A stretch of 64,000 nt of DNA. It comes from an uncultured Mycobacteriaceae bacterium. Lineage in GTDB: Bacteria; Actinomycetota; Actinomycetes; Mycobacteriales; Mycobacteriaceae. The position numbers and the translations under genes are program-made. Shown here piece by piece: positions 39,661-48,091 of the stretch (positions are counted from its first letter, which is position 1; every line of letters begins with the position of its first letter). The stretch spans positions 1 to 64,000 of the forward strand of contig CADEGF010000040.1 in NCBI GenBank assembly GCA_902826815.1, written 5' to 3'. Below the pieces are notes generated by a model. The model saw only the letters and a program-made list of their open reading frames with translations, was not told the DNA's origin and searched no databases.

Positions 39661-40395
39661 ATGAACAGCTACTACACCCCCCAGAACAGCCACTACGCCC
39701 AGCCCAACAACTACGGATACGCCCCGGCGCCGCAGCCCATGTACGCCCCGATGCCGGTTGCCCCGCAGAACTCGGGTTCGGGCATGAAGATGGCCGCAGG
39801 CGCACTCGCTCTGCTGGCCATCGGCATCGGCGCCTTCGCGATGGTTGTCGGCATGAAGAACTCGGAGACCACCAACGCCGCGCAGAGCACGCCGTCGACC
39901 GTCTTCAACATCCCGTCGGAGATCAACATCCCGTCGCTGATCGATGATGATTCGCCGTCGACCTCGCCGGTCGTGGTGAACAACCCGGCTCCCCGCGTCA
40001 TCACCATCCCCGGTCAGGCCCCGGTGCAGCAGGCCCCGGTGCAGCAAGCCCCGGTACAGAATCAGGCCCCCGTGCAGAATCAGGGCGGCCAGGACCAGGC
40101 GAACAAAGAAGCTCAGGAGAAGGCCGCCAAGGCTGCGGAGGAGAAGGCCGCCGCGGACGCCAAGGCTGCGGAGGAGAAGGCCGCCGCGGAGAAAGCGGCG
40201 CAGGAGAAGGCTGCGGCGGAGGCCAAGGCTGCGCAGGAGAAAGCCAACCAGAAGGCAGGTCTGCTCAGTCAGGCACAGGCGCTCAAGGCCCAGGCGGCGC
40301 AGCTCGAGGCCAGTGGCCAGCCGGCGCTCGTGGCGCAGGCGGCCCAGCTGAGGGGCCAGGCTCAGACACTTGAGGCGGCGGCCGCGCAGCTCTGA
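39661..40395 (+). CDS. Single-pass membrane protein with Ala/Lys/Glu-rich repeats
   Basis: A 244-residue protein. Residues 1-40 are rich in Tyr, Pro and Asn (a disordered cytoplasmic tail), 43-65 form one membrane helix, and the exported part has a Ser/Pro/Ile-rich linker, APVQQ/APVQNQ repeats (DNA about 40017-40086), and a long Lys/Ala/Glu coiled coil built on KAAEEKAAA and KAAQEKAAA units. Ends with a second helix. No enzymatic motif. A surface or envelope-spanning protein, comparable in style to TolA-like spacers. AGGAGAG fixes the ATG. Confidence 0.72.
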   Translation: MNSYYTPQNSHYAQPNNYGYAPAPQPMYAPMPVAPQNSGSGMKMAAGALALLAIGIGAFAMVVGMKNSETTNAAQSTPSTVFNIPSEINIPSLIDDDSPSTSPVVVNNPAPRVITIPGQAPVQQAPVQQAPVQNQAPVQNQGGQDQANKEAQEKAAKAAEEKAAADAKAAEEKAAAEKAAQEKAAAEAKAAQEKANQKAGLLSQAQALKAQAAQLEASGQPALVAQAAQLRGQAQTLEAAAAQL

Positions 40396-40419
40396 CGACA
40401 ATCTCGAGACACGACCATC

Positions 40420-40449
40420 CTCAGCCCAGGCTTCCCGGCCTGGGCTGAG
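40420..40449 (+). terminator. Intrinsic-type terminator hairpin
   Basis: Perfect 12-base arms CTCAGCCCAGGC (40420-40431) and GCCTGGGCTGAG (40438-40449) with a six-base loop, 25 bases after the coiled-coil gene stop. A short run of T's (ATTTCC) follows. Clear terminator. Confidence 0.82.
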
Positions 40450-40493
40450 TGCATTTCCACAATCAATTACCCCGCGTCCAGCAAAATGGCCGC

Positions 40494-42101
40494 GTGCCCA
40501 ACGCTGAGCTAGTCGTCCACGGAACAGTCCTGACCGTCGACCAGTCACGACCAACCGCGGAGGCGCTGGCCGTCGCGGCCGGCCGAATAGTGGCCGTCGG
40601 CAGCCGGGCAGACATCGAGCCCCTGATCGGGCCCGACACCGAGGTGCTCGATATCGGCGACGGTTGTGTGCTGCCCGGTCTGGTCGAGGCGCACGGGCAT
40701 CCGCTGATGGAGGCGATCGCGCTTTCCGACCGGCTGGTCGACATCCGGCCCGTCACGATTCCCAAGGCCGACGACGTCGTCGCCGCTGTCCGGGCCGAGG
40801 TGGCCAAGCGCGGCGCCGACGGCGCCTATCTCAACGGTTGGGACCCGCTGCTGCAGAACGGTCTGCCCGAGCCGACGCTGGACTGGCTCGACGGCATCGC
40901 GCCGGACACCCCGGTGGTCATCATCCATAACTCCGGCCACAAGGCGTTCTTCAACTCCGCGGCGGCCGTCAAGACGGGGCTCACCCGTGACACCCCCGAT
41001 CCCAAGGGCGCGAAGTTCGGCCACGACGCATCGGGCGAACTGGACGGCACGGCCGAGGAAACCGCCGCGGTCTTCCCGCTGCTCGCGGGTGCGATCCAAC
41101 CAGACGACTACCCGGCGATGCTGCTCGCCGAATGCGCGCGTCTCAACCGTGCCGGCCTGACGATGTGCTCGGAGATGGCATTCGATCCGATGTTCCGTCC
41201 GATGCTCGACCAGTTACGGGATCAGCTCACCGTTCGGCTGCGCACCTACGAGATGTCGACGGAGAAGATGGCGACCGACGAGGCGCTGACGAACGGTGAC
41301 GACACCGTGCGTCAGGTCGGCATCAAGATATGGGTCGACGGCTCCCCATGGATCGGCAACATCGATCTGACCTTCCCGTATCTGGACACCGCGGCGACGC
41401 GCGCCATCGGGGTTGTGCCTGGCTCGTGCGGCTGCGCCAACTACACCCGCGAGCAGCTTGCCGAGATCGTCGAGGCCTACTTCCCGCTCGGCTGGCAGAT
41501 GGCGTGCCACGTGCAGGGCGACAAGGGCGTCGACACGATCCTCGACGTGTACGAGGAAGCGCTGAAGAAGCATCCGCGCGACGACCATCGGCTTCGGCTC
41601 GAGCATGTCGGGGCGATCACCGATGAACAGCTCAGGCGCGCAGCCGATCTCGGCGTCACCTGCAGCATCTTCGTCGACCAGATCCACTACTGGGGCGACA
41701 TCATCGTCGACGGGCTGTTCGGGCCAGAGCGTGGATCACGGTGGATGCCGTGCGGTTCGGCCGTCGCGACGGGCATGCGGATCTCGCTGCACAACGATCC
41801 GCCGGTGACGCCTGAGGAGCCGCTGCGCAACATCAGCGTCGCCGCCACCAGGATCGCACCGAGCGGGCGGGTGCTGGGGCCAGAGGAGTGCCTGACGGTC
41901 GAGCAGGCCATCCGGGCGCAGACGATCGACGCGGCATGGCAACTCTTCAGCGACGACGAGGTCGGTTCGCTTGAAGTCGGCAAGTACGCGGATTTCGTTG
42001 TGCTGTCGGCAGATCCGCGTACGGTACCGCCGGAGCAGATCGCCGATCTCGATGTGCGCGCGACCTATCTGGCGGGGCGGCGGGTCTACGGGTCGGGCTG
42101 A
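40494..42101 (+). CDS. Amidohydrolase, Rv0552-like (YtcJ-type)
   Basis: A 535-residue metal-dependent amidohydrolase of the YtcJ/imidazolonepropionase-like group. The metal motif is GHPLMEA (PGLVEAHGHP, about residues 58-67), with later histidines in ACHVQGDKG, LEHVG and the aspartate in ISLHNDPPVTP. Orthologue of Rv0552 by length and order. The GTG at 40494 is used; the frame continues upstream only over the terminator. Substrate unknown. It precedes menC on the same strand by 49 bases. Confidence 0.87.
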   Translation: MPNAELVVHGTVLTVDQSRPTAEALAVAAGRIVAVGSRADIEPLIGPDTEVLDIGDGCVLPGLVEAHGHPLMEAIALSDRLVDIRPVTIPKADDVVAAVRAEVAKRGADGAYLNGWDPLLQNGLPEPTLDWLDGIAPDTPVVIIHNSGHKAFFNSAAAVKTGLTRDTPDPKGAKFGHDASGELDGTAEETAAVFPLLAGAIQPDDYPAMLLAECARLNRAGLTMCSEMAFDPMFRPMLDQLRDQLTVRLRTYEMSTEKMATDEALTNGDDTVRQVGIKIWVDGSPWIGNIDLTFPYLDTAATRAIGVVPGSCGCANYTREQLAEIVEAYFPLGWQMACHVQGDKGVDTILDVYEEALKKHPRDDHRLRLEHVGAITDEQLRRAADLGVTCSIFVDQIHYWGDIIVDGLFGPERGSRWMPCGSAVATGMRISLHNDPPVTPEEPLRNISVAATRIAPSGRVLGPEECLTVEQAIRAQTIDAAWQLFSDDEVGSLEVGKYADFVVLSADPRTVPPEQIADLDVRATYLAGRRVYGSG

Positions 42102-42150
42102 GCGAGCAGGTCTGGCGCCCAACCCTTCACCGTGGTGGATCATTGACGAC

Positions 42151-43125
42151 GTGCCGACATTAACGGACATCGTCGACCGCCTGCATGTCGTTGCGCTGCC
42201 GATGCGGGTGAAGTTCCGCGGCATCACGGTCCGCGAGCTGGCGCTCATCAACGGTCCCGCGGGCTGGGGCGAATTCGGCGCTTTTCTCGAATACGAACCG
42301 CCAGAAGCGGTGGCCTGGCTCGCCGCGGCGATCGAGGCCGCCTACACCGCGCCGCCGCAGGCGCACCGCGATGTCATCCCCATCAACGCGACCGTGCCCG
42401 CTGTCGCCGCCGAGCAGGTGCCCGAAGTGCTGGCGCGTTTTCCCGGAGCCCGCACCGCCAAGGTGAAGGTCGCCGAGCCGGGCCAGACACTCGCCGACGA
42501 CGTCGCCCGCGTGAACGCCGTCCGCCAACAGGTGCCCACGGTCCGCGTCGACGCCAATGGCGGCTGGAGTGTCGCCGAGGCCGTCGATGCGGCACGGGCG
42601 CTCACTGAAGACGGGCTGATCGAGTATCTGGAACAGCCCTGTGCGACGGTGGCCGAACTGGCCGAGCTACGCCGAATGGTCGACGTGCCGATCGCCGCCG
42701 ACGAGAGCATCCGCAAGGCCGACGACCCGCTACACGTGGTGCGGTCGGGCGCAGCGGACGTGGCGGTGCTCAAGGTCGCGCCGTTGGGCGGAGTCGCGCC
42801 GCTCCTCGCGATCGCCCAACAGATCGACATCCCGATCGTGGTCTCCAGCGCGCTCGACTCGGCGGTCGGCATCGGTAGAGGCTTGCTGGCCGCCGCCGCA
42901 CTTCCTGACCTGCAGCACGCATGCGGGCTCGGCACCGGCGGCCTGTTCGTCGACGACGTCGCCGATCCGGTGGTGCCGGTCGACGGCTATTTGCCCGTTG
43001 CGGCCGTCACTCCCGAGCCGGCAAGACTGGATGCGTTGGCCGCGACTGCCGAGCGCCGCGAGTGGTGGATCGACAGGATCAAGGCCTGCCTCGAATCAGG
43101 GCGAGCAGACCTCGTGGCCGAATAG
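42151..43125 (+). CDS. menC: o-Succinylbenzoate synthase MenC
   Basis: A 324-residue enolase-superfamily dehydratase producing o-succinylbenzoate from SHCHC. The KxK-type catalytic lysine pair is in AKVKVAEPG, metal ligands are in RVDANGG, EYLEQPC and AADESIRK, and the second lysine in AVLKVAPLGG. Rv0553 orthologue. GTG at 42151 is chosen; other GTGs just upstream run into a stop. The 3' end overlaps the convergent small membrane gene by 30 bases. Confidence 0.94.
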   Translation: MPTLTDIVDRLHVVALPMRVKFRGITVRELALINGPAGWGEFGAFLEYEPPEAVAWLAAAIEAAYTAPPQAHRDVIPINATVPAVAAEQVPEVLARFPGARTAKVKVAEPGQTLADDVARVNAVRQQVPTVRVDANGGWSVAEAVDAARALTEDGLIEYLEQPCATVAELAELRRMVDVPIAADESIRKADDPLHVVRSGAADVAVLKVAPLGGVAPLLAIAQQIDIPIVVSSALDSAVGIGRGLLAAAALPDLQHACGLGTGGLFVDDVADPVVPVDGYLPVAAVTPEPARLDALAATAERREWWIDRIKACLESGRADLVAE

Positions 43126-43350
43126 CAGGAAGGGCCACATCGCAGTCGTCGCACCGAATGCGGCAAGGTCGGACCCCGCGGGCATGCGTGTCTCCAACCG
43201 GGTTTCGATCCGCGCGACGTCATCGGCGTTGAAGAACGTCCAGACGATGCCGACGACGATGTAGGGGATCGTGACCCACATCGCGAACTCGAGCATCGCA
43301 TCGATGCTCACCTTCCGGCTCAGCAGCCGACGCAGGCCGGTCACCGTCAC
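43096..43350 (-). CDS. Small membrane protein, paralogue A of the MpaB operon
   Basis: An 84-residue protein with two hydrophobic segments (about residues 19-38 and 67-78). VTIPYIVVGIVWTFF and MWPFLLFGHEVC parallel AAIPYLVIGVIWSM and SWPVLLFSDVC of the small protein at 44207-44431, so the two are paralogues flanking the same oxygenase-like gene. It begins by GTGA overlap with that gene's stop. Function unknown. Confidence 0.72.
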   Translation of the reverse strand: MTVTGLRRLLSRKVSIDAMLEFAMWVTIPYIVVGIVWTFFNADDVARIETRLETRMPAGSDLAAFGATTAMWPFLLFGHEVCSP

Positions 43351-44210
43351 ACCAGCGCACTGTGGGCGCGGGCGCGTCTGCGTACATCGGCCAGCACGAT
43401 GAAGCTGCCACCTTGGCGGATGAACACCGGCAGGAATCGATTCACGAATGCCACAAGGAGGAACAGCCATTCGAAGCGGCGCTGTCTTCCCCTGCTCCAT
43501 TTCACGCCGAGCGCAGCCCTGAACACCGGTGCGAGGAAGCCTATTGTCAGGAACTTCAGCAGCGGCCGGAACGGAAGCCCCAGAACAGGATTGATCATCC
43601 GAAGATTGACCAGGTCATTCAGATATTCGCGTACCGGCGGGTCGATGACCACCTGCTTGCATGCGTTGTCCCAGTACTCGTCGAACTCGACGCGGGTGGC
43701 GGGCCACTGGTCCTCGGTGACCTGCAGGGTGGTGCCCAAAGTCCACGACGACCGGTAGAACTGTTCGGCCTGTTCGACGGTCATCTCGCCGCGCAGCAGC
43801 TTGTAGGTGTCCTCTAGCCCGACGAAAAGGCATGCCGCCACCCACATTTGGAGCTCGCGGTCGAACGCGTTGTACTTCACCGGGCTCTCGGCGGTGGAGA
43901 TCACCTGGCGGTGTACCCCGTCGACGGCCTCGCGGAATGCCGCGCGGTCGTCTTCGGATCCGAAGACCGCGACCGCCAGGTACTGAGACGTCGTCCGGAG
44001 CCGCTTCCACGGGTGCTTGAGGATGCTGCCTGAGTCGACCTTGCTCTCCACGACGCCGTAGCCGACGCCAGGCGATGCCAACTGCATCACCACATTGGCC
44101 GCAGCGGCGGCGAACGACCAGAAGTCCATCGCGTCTTTCACCGACACCTCGGCGTCGGGATCCCAGCGGGGCGTCTGTCTCCTGACGGAGATACGAGTGT
44201 TCTCGCTCAT
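43347..44210 (-). CDS. Oxygenase MpaB/DUF2236 family protein
   Basis: A 287-residue mostly helical protein of the MpaB-like family (DUF2236), which includes haem proteins related to rubber-cleaving latex-clearing protein and fungal MpaB. Matches include FWSFAAAAANVVMQLASPGVGYGVVES (about residues 30-56, in part), LRTTSQYLAVAVFG, and YNAFDRELQMWVAACLFVGLED, a typical haem-side helix. Its start and stop overlap small membrane genes by four bases on both sides, giving a coupled three-gene operon. Probably an oxidative enzyme on a hydrophobic substrate. Confidence 0.75.
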   Translation of the reverse strand: MSENTRISVRRQTPRWDPDAEVSVKDAMDFWSFAAAAANVVMQLASPGVGYGVVESKVDSGSILKHPWKRLRTTSQYLAVAVFGSEDDRAAFREAVDGVHRQVISTAESPVKYNAFDRELQMWVAACLFVGLEDTYKLLRGEMTVEQAEQFYRSSWTLGTTLQVTEDQWPATRVEFDEYWDNACKQVVIDPPVREYLNDLVNLRMINPVLGLPFRPLLKFLTIGFLAPVFRAALGVKWSRGRQRRFEWLFLLVAFVNRFLPVFIRQGGSFIVLADVRRRARAHSALV

Positions 44211-44431
44211 ACCATGCACACATCCGAGAACAGCAACACAGGCCAACTCACGATCGATCCGAGGAACGACACCGTGCGGTCGATGCCGGCCAATCCACCG
44301 AGATGGTCGGTGTGCGTCATCGACCAGATCACGCCGATCACCAGGTAGGGGATTGCGGCGAGGATGGCGGTTCCGATCCATTCGGCGATCGTCATCTCGA
44401 AGGCGAAGAACTTCCGCAGCGTGGCAAGCAC
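44207..44431 (-). CDS. Small membrane protein, paralogue B of the MpaB operon
   Basis: A 74-residue protein with two hydrophobic segments (about 18-38 and 55-71), paralogous to the 84-residue protein at 43096. It is first in the three-gene operon and its stop overlaps the oxygenase start (ATGA). The pair may anchor or assemble the oxygenase at the membrane, an inference from arrangement. Confidence 0.72.
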   Translation of the reverse strand: MLATLRKFFAFEMTIAEWIGTAILAAIPYLVIGVIWSMTHTDHLGGLAGIDRTVSFLGSIVSWPVLLFSDVCMV

Positions 44432-44552
44432 GGTCCTATGTTAATGATCATTCCGCCCTGGGCTGGCGTTTCGGCCATACCCGGACGCTGTGTCCTAATT
44501 TGTGGGGTATAGGGCGTAGACGACATATGCCTCGGTGGCCAACACTGGGACC

Positions 44553-45521
44553 GTGACGCGTTCGGTGGTGATACTCGGCTATCCCGGCGTCCAGGCGCTG
44601 GACATGGTCGGGCCGTTCGACGTGTTCACCGGCGCGACCATGAACCTGGCCGCCCGTAACCGCGCCGACGACGGCTACGACGTCATCATCGCATCGGCGG
44701 ACGGCGAGCAGGTCGCCACCGGCACCGGCCTCACGCTCGTCGCCCAACCGCTGCCCGATCCGCACCAGCCGATCGACACCGTCGTGCTTCCCGGTGGCTG
44801 GGGACTCGACGCGGCCCGCACGAACCCCGACGTCGTCGACTGGGTCAAAGCGGTGTCCGGCACCGCCCGCCGCGTCGTCAGCGTCTGCACGGGCGCCTTC
44901 CTGGCTGCCCAGGCCGGATTGCTCGACGGCTGCAGGGCGACCACGCACTGGGCGTTCGCCGACGAGTTGGCCCGCGAATTCCCCTCCGTCACTGTGGATC
45001 CCGATCCGATATTCGTGCAGAGCTCACCGAAGGTGTGGACTGCGGCCGGTGTCACCGCAGGCATCGACCTTGCGCTGTCACTCGTCGAGGAGGACCACGG
45101 CACCGATGTGGCGCAGACGGTGGCGCGGTATCTGGTTCTGTATCTGCGACGGCCCGGCGGTCAGAGCCAGTTCGCCGCACCGGTGTGGATGCCGCGTGCC
45201 AAGCGGGCGCCGATCCGCGAGGTGCAGGAAGCCATCGAAGCCGAACCCGGTGCCGCGCACAGTATTTGCGAGCTGGCCCGCCGCGCCGCGATGAGCCCTC
45301 GGCACTTCACCAGGCTCTTCACCGACGAGGTCGGCGAGGCACCTGGCGCGTACGTCGAGCGGATTCGCACCGAGTCGGCCCGCCGACAACTCGAGGAGAC
45401 CGACGACACCGTCACCGTGATCGCCGCCCGATGTGGCTTCGGCACCGCAGAGACCCTGCGCCGCAACTTCGTTCGACGAATGGGCGTTTCGCCCGACCAG
45501 TACCGCAAGGCATTTGCCTAG
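44553..45521 (+). CDS. GlxA-type AraC regulator with DJ-1/PfpI domain
   Basis: A 322-residue protein. The N-terminal class I glutamine-amidotransferase-like domain starts RSVVILGYPGVQALD and has the nucleophile elbow SVCTGAFLAA (cysteine at about residue 114). Two AraC helix-turn-helix units follow: ICELARRAAMSPRHFTRLF and VTVIAARCGFGTAETLRRNF. GlxA-type regulators often control adjacent metabolite genes. GTG 44553 or 44535 may be the start. Followed 10 bases later by a stand-alone DJ-1/PfpI protein. Confidence 0.88.
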   Translation: MTRSVVILGYPGVQALDMVGPFDVFTGATMNLAARNRADDGYDVIIASADGEQVATGTGLTLVAQPLPDPHQPIDTVVLPGGWGLDAARTNPDVVDWVKAVSGTARRVVSVCTGAFLAAQAGLLDGCRATTHWAFADELAREFPSVTVDPDPIFVQSSPKVWTAAGVTAGIDLALSLVEEDHGTDVAQTVARYLVLYLRRPGGQSQFAAPVWMPRAKRAPIREVQEAIEAEPGAAHSICELARRAAMSPRHFTRLFTDEVGEAPGAYVERIRTESARRQLEETDDTVTVIAARCGFGTAETLRRNFVRRMGVSPDQYRKAFA

Positions 45522-45531
45522 AGGAGGAATC

Positions 45532-46290
45532 ATGCAGATCGCCATCGTGTTGTACCCCGGCTTCACCGCGCTCGACTTCATCGGGCCCTATGAGAGCCTG
45601 CGTTGGCTACCCGACGCCGAGGTGCGCCTGGTGTGGCACCAGCCGGGCCCGATCACCGCTGACTCGGGCGTCCTCGTCATCGGCGCGACGCACTCGTTCG
45701 ACGAAACACCCTCTCCCGACATCATTCTGGTGCCGGGTGGATTCTCGACGTTCGAACACGCTCGCGACGAGAAGGTGCTCGACTGGCTGCGCAGTGCGCA
45801 CGAGACCGCGACGTGGACGGCGTCGGTGTGCTCCGGTTCGATACTGCTCGCCTCGGCCGGGCTGCTCGACGGTAAGCGCGCCACCTCTCACTGGGCGGCG
45901 CTGTCGGCGCTGAAAGCGTTGGGCGTCAAGGCCGTCGGCGACGAGCGCATCGTAGCGGCGAGCGGTGCCCCAGAAAACAGGATCGTCACCTGCGCGGGCG
46001 TCTCGGCAGGCATCGACCTCGGGCTCTGGCTCGCCGGGCAGATCGGTGGCGAGGGCCGGGCCAAGGTGATCCAGCTGTCGATGGAATACGATCCGCAGCC
46101 GCCGTTCGACTCCGGCCACATGTCGAAGGCGTCGGCCACCACCAAGGCCGCCGCCACCGCGCTGATGTCGAAGGACCTCGTCAAGCCCACGCAGCTCAAG
46201 GCCGCGACGGGGCTGCTGTGGGACCACGCGATCGAGCGCGCGAGGGCCAAGCGCCGCAAGGGCCGCGGCCGCAAGGCGGTTACGGCGTGA
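45532..46290 (+). CDS. DJ-1/PfpI family protein
   Basis: A 252-residue protein with the DJ-1/PfpI fold: MQIAIVLYPGFTALDFIGPYE, then the elbow ASVCSGSILLASAGLLDG (cysteine at about residue 101) and HWAAL. Members act as isocyanide hydratases, chaperones or deglycases. A very strong ribosome site, GAGGAGGAATC, precedes the ATG. It is the second gene of a two-gene unit with the GlxA-type regulator, whose N-terminal domain it resembles. Confidence 0.87.
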   Translation: MQIAIVLYPGFTALDFIGPYESLRWLPDAEVRLVWHQPGPITADSGVLVIGATHSFDETPSPDIILVPGGFSTFEHARDEKVLDWLRSAHETATWTASVCSGSILLASAGLLDGKRATSHWAALSALKALGVKAVGDERIVAASGAPENRIVTCAGVSAGIDLGLWLAGQIGGEGRAKVIQLSMEYDPQPPFDSGHMSKASATTKAAATALMSKDLVKPTQLKAATGLLWDHAIERARAKRRKGRGRKAVTA

Positions 46291-46762
46291 ATCCGGCGAT
46301 TCGATGCGCATCCGTGAACGCATGAGTGCCTTGGATCAGTGCGGCGCGATCGGAGTCGTTCATCCGCTCGACGACTGCACCGAACGCCCGGATTCGTAAT
46401 TCGATCAACTCCGCCAGAATCGCGCGGCCGGCATCGGTCAGCTCCAGCACTGTGGCGCGTCGGTTCGTCCGGGAAACGCGACGGGTGATGTAGCCCGCTT
46501 CGGCGAGTCGGTCGCTGAGCCGGCTCGCGGTCGAAGGCAGTAGATCAAGGTCGGCGCCGAGCTCGGTCACCAAGCTCGGTCCCAGCCGCTCCAACGACTG
46601 CAGGGCGCGCAGGGGCGCGAGGCCGATTTGCTTTTCCATGTGCTCGAGTACAGAGACATTCAGCGCCAGTAGTCCGCGGGTGGCCCGCTCGAGTCGCGCG
46701 AGGAACTCGTCGGTCTCATGGTCGGGGTCTGAGGCCGTGCCGCGCTTTTTGGTCGACGTCAC
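46280..46762 (-). CDS. MarR family transcriptional regulator
   Basis: A 160-residue MarR protein. The winged-helix core reads SLVTELGADLDLLPSTASRLSDRL (about 79-102, in part), then EAGYITRRVSRTNRRATVLELTDAG, the wing. It is 43 bases downstream of the flavoprotein gene on the same strand, so it is probably co-transcribed and represses the palindrome at 48023-48047 upstream of that gene. The 3' end overlaps the convergent DJ-1 gene by 11 bases. Confidence 0.88.
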   Translation of the reverse strand: MTSTKKRGTASDPDHETDEFLARLERATRGLLALNVSVLEHMEKQIGLAPLRALQSLERLGPSLVTELGADLDLLPSTASRLSDRLAEAGYITRRVSRTNRRATVLELTDAGRAILAELIELRIRAFGAVVERMNDSDRAALIQGTHAFTDAHRIAGFTP

Positions 46763-46805
46763 TATCCACTCGTTCCTGGGGGCGACTGCCGTCGGCGGGA
46801 GCTTC

Positions 46806-47984
46806 TCACAGCTGGTAGTCGGGGATATCAACATCGTCGCGCAGCGAGCGCATCATCACCAAGTCGCCGACGAAGGGCAGGTTCATCGCGCGCATGGCCA
46901 CGTCGCGCGCACGGATGCCCATCCGGGTGCGCGCGGAGAAGAACGAGATGAACCTGGTCGCACCGTCCTGCTTCTGTTCGATGAAATCGTGCAGCCTGTT
47001 CTCGTAGGCGGCAAAAGCGCGCGGGATGTCGTTCCCTGCTCGCGCGAGTTCGCCGGCCAGAACGTACGACTCGACCAACGCGAGGCCCGTTCCCTCGCCC
47101 GCGAGCAGTGATACGCACGCACCGGCGTCGCCGATCAGTGCCACTCGGCCGACGGACCATTTGTGCATTTTGATCTGGCTCACCACATCGACATACACGT
47201 CGTCCACGTCGTCCAGCGCGGCGAGTATCTGAGGAGCTTCCCACCCGGCATCGGCGAACTGACTCCGCAGCAAGGCTCTAGACGAGTCGAGGGTTTGGGG
47301 GATGTACGGGCTCGCAGTCCGGAAGATGAACAACACGAGCGTGCGGTCCCCGTCCATGGCGAATCTGCCGATCTGCCTGCCCGGCAGGTTGTGGGTGACA
47401 TACACGTCGTCGTCGCGTGGCCGGTAGCCGGGGATCACGCACGCCGCGACCTGGCACCCGAGGTAGTGCGCGTACCAGGACTCGGGTCCGAACGCCAAAG
47501 ACCGCACTGTCGAGTGCAGGCCGTCCGCGCCGATGACCATATCGAAGTCGCGTGGTGGCGCATTTCTGAAGGTGAGGTAGACGCGGTCAGGCTGATTGTC
47601 CAAGGAGGTGATTGTGTCGGAATACAGTGTCTCCACGTCGTTTTCGACTGTTCGGTAGATCACCTCGGCGAGGTCGCCACGAGCGACGGTGGTGTAGCGG
47701 TCATGGGTTGCTCGTCGGATCGAGTCGACGCCCAGCTTCGCTCGGACACGACCGTCCGCGCCCACGGACCGGACCTCGCGCACCTGATATCCGACCTTGA
47801 GGATATCGGCGTCGATTCCCATCCTTTCGGCGATGGTGTAGCCGAGGCCCCAGAAGTCGATGACATACCCGCCGGTGCGGAAGTGCGGCGCCGTCTCGAT
47901 GAGGGTCACGTCGTGGCCGGCCCGCTGCATCCAGTAGGCGAACGAGGGCCCGGCGACACCGGCACCGCTGATGGCTATCTTCAT
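46806..47984 (-). CDS. FAD-dependent monooxygenase (PHBH-type)
   Basis: A 392-residue group A flavoprotein monooxygenase. The FAD motif is SGAGVAGPSFAYW near the N-terminus, the DG motif is GADGLHSTVR (about 153-162), and the second FAD motif is ALIGDAGACVSLLAGEGTGLAL (about 282-303, in part). It hydroxylates an unknown aromatic or similar compound with NAD(P)H. Placed under a candidate MarR operator, it looks like a detoxification or inducible catabolic enzyme. Start is ATG 47984. Confidence 0.9.
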   Translation of the reverse strand: MKIAISGAGVAGPSFAYWMQRAGHDVTLIETAPHFRTGGYVIDFWGLGYTIAERMGIDADILKVGYQVREVRSVGADGRVRAKLGVDSIRRATHDRYTTVARGDLAEVIYRTVENDVETLYSDTITSLDNQPDRVYLTFRNAPPRDFDMVIGADGLHSTVRSLAFGPESWYAHYLGCQVAACVIPGYRPRDDDVYVTHNLPGRQIGRFAMDGDRTLVLFIFRTASPYIPQTLDSSRALLRSQFADAGWEAPQILAALDDVDDVYVDVVSQIKMHKWSVGRVALIGDAGACVSLLAGEGTGLALVESYVLAGELARAGNDIPRAFAAYENRLHDFIEQKQDGATRFISFFSARTRMGIRARDVAMRAMNLPFVGDLVMMRSLRDDVDIPDYQL

Positions 47985-48022
47985 GGCGACCTTCCATGCT
48001 GGGCGTCTCTCGACGGTACCGC

Positions 48023-48047
48023 CATATCGTGCGAATCGCACGATATG
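48023..48047. promoter_or_regulatory. Perfect 25-base palindrome, probable MarR operator
   Basis: CATATCGTGCG and CGCACGATATG are exact complements around AAT. It lies in the 107-base gap between the divergent flavoprotein (start 47984) and bpoC-like (start 48092) genes, about 39 and 45 bases from the two starts. A MarR regulator is encoded at the end of the flavoprotein transcript, and long ATCGTGCG-type palindromes are typical MarR sites. Possible control of both directions. Confidence 0.75.
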
Positions 48048-48091
48048 CAGATTGGATATCATGCCGAAACCGCTCGCGTAGCCTCTGCTGG

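Noticed and set aside
40017-40245. Short direct repeats considered as a CRISPR-like array
   Set aside because: They are in-frame codon repeats within a coding region (APVQQ and KAAEEKAAA units), with no spacers and no cas genes.
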